Positions 5,506 to 5,649 of a stretch of 5,649 bases of DNA are shown piece by piece. The first letter of the stretch is position 1, and each line of letters begins with the position of its first letter. The notes beneath the pieces are model-generated. The model saw only the letters and a program-made list of their open reading frames with translations. It searched no databases and had not been told where the DNA came from. Both the position numbers and the translations under genes were made by a program. The stretch lies in contig JAJRUE010000305.1 in assembly GCA_024277955.1 (NCBI GenBank), positions 1-5,649 on the forward strand. The letters are read 5' to 3'. The stretch comes from Alphaproteobacteria bacterium (lineage in GTDB: Bacteria > Pseudomonadota > Alphaproteobacteria > Rhodobacterales > Rhodobacteraceae).

Positions 5506-5649
5506 TCAGACCGGCAGCGGGCGCTGTTCGCAGATCGTCTCCATCGCGAAATAGGAGGTGACCGAATCAAGTTCGACGCGCGCGATCAGCCGCTGATACA
5601 CCCCGTCATAGCTTTCCATGTCGCGGGTGACGACCTTGAGAAGATAATC
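5506..5649 (-). CDS. Lrp/AsnC-family transcriptional regulator (C-terminal part)
   Basis: The last 47 codons and the TGA stop (5508-5506) of a gene cut by the window edge. The peptide begins DYLLKVVTRDMESYDGVYQR and continues LIARVELDSVTSYFAMETIC before ending EQRPLPV. This is the end of the RAM (AsnC ligand-binding) domain of Lrp-type regulators, which bind amino acids or similar small molecules and oligomerise; family members are about 150-160 residues, so roughly the last third is present. The DNA-binding helix-turn-helix lies outside. It is co-directional with phoR and separated by 48 nt, without a clear terminator, so read-through into phoR is possible. No functional link with phosphate is evident, and the regulated genes cannot be told from here. 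Confidence 0.85.
   Translation of the reverse strand, partial: DYLLKVVTRDMESYDGVYQRLIARVELDSVTSYFAMETICEQRPLPV

Overview
This window is the phosphate-uptake and phosphate-sensing (Pho regulon) locus of a GC-rich alphaproteobacterium. Every gene lies on the minus strand, so transcription runs from high to low coordinates. The protein sequences resemble Rhodobacteraceae (Rhodobacter/Paracoccus/roseobacter relatives). Pointers are the long PstA with an N-terminal extra domain typical of alphaproteobacteria, a PhoR without membrane segments, the gene order phoR-pstS-pstC-pstA-pstB, and GC-rich palindromic intergenic repeats. This placement is judged from memory of related proteins; no search was run.

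Layout in transcription order: (1) 5649-5506, the 3' end of an Lrp/AsnC-family regulator gene; (2) 5457-4411, phoR, a PAS-histidine kinase with no visible membrane helix; (3) 4410-4179, a 232-nt control region with a GC-rich hairpin after phoR, an AT-rich motif and a three-repeat Pho box in front of pstS; (4) 4178-3123, pstS, the periplasmic phosphate-binding protein with a clear signal peptide; (5) 3122-3041, a short gap with a strong hairpin; (6) 3040-2099, pstC, a permease of ordinary short length; (7) 2106-718, pstA, a permease with a long N-terminal extension, whose start overlaps the pstC stop by 8 nt; (8) 717-384, a 334-nt non-coding gap holding two copies of a roughly 80-bp palindromic repeat; (9) 383-1, the first 127 codons of pstB, the transport ATPase, cut by the window edge.

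How they work together: PstS captures phosphate in the periplasm, PstC and PstA form the inner-membrane channel, and PstB drives transport with ATP. PhoR is the sensor kinase expected to phosphorylate PhoB, which would bind the Pho box and switch on pstSCAB when phosphate is scarce. phoU and phoB are not in the window; by analogy with other alphaproteobacteria they are expected downstream of pstB.

I found no undescribed system here. The genes are well-known families. The parts most worth a second look are the paired palindromic repeats between pstA and pstB, the mismatch between a short PstC and a long PstA, and the cytosolic-looking PhoR.
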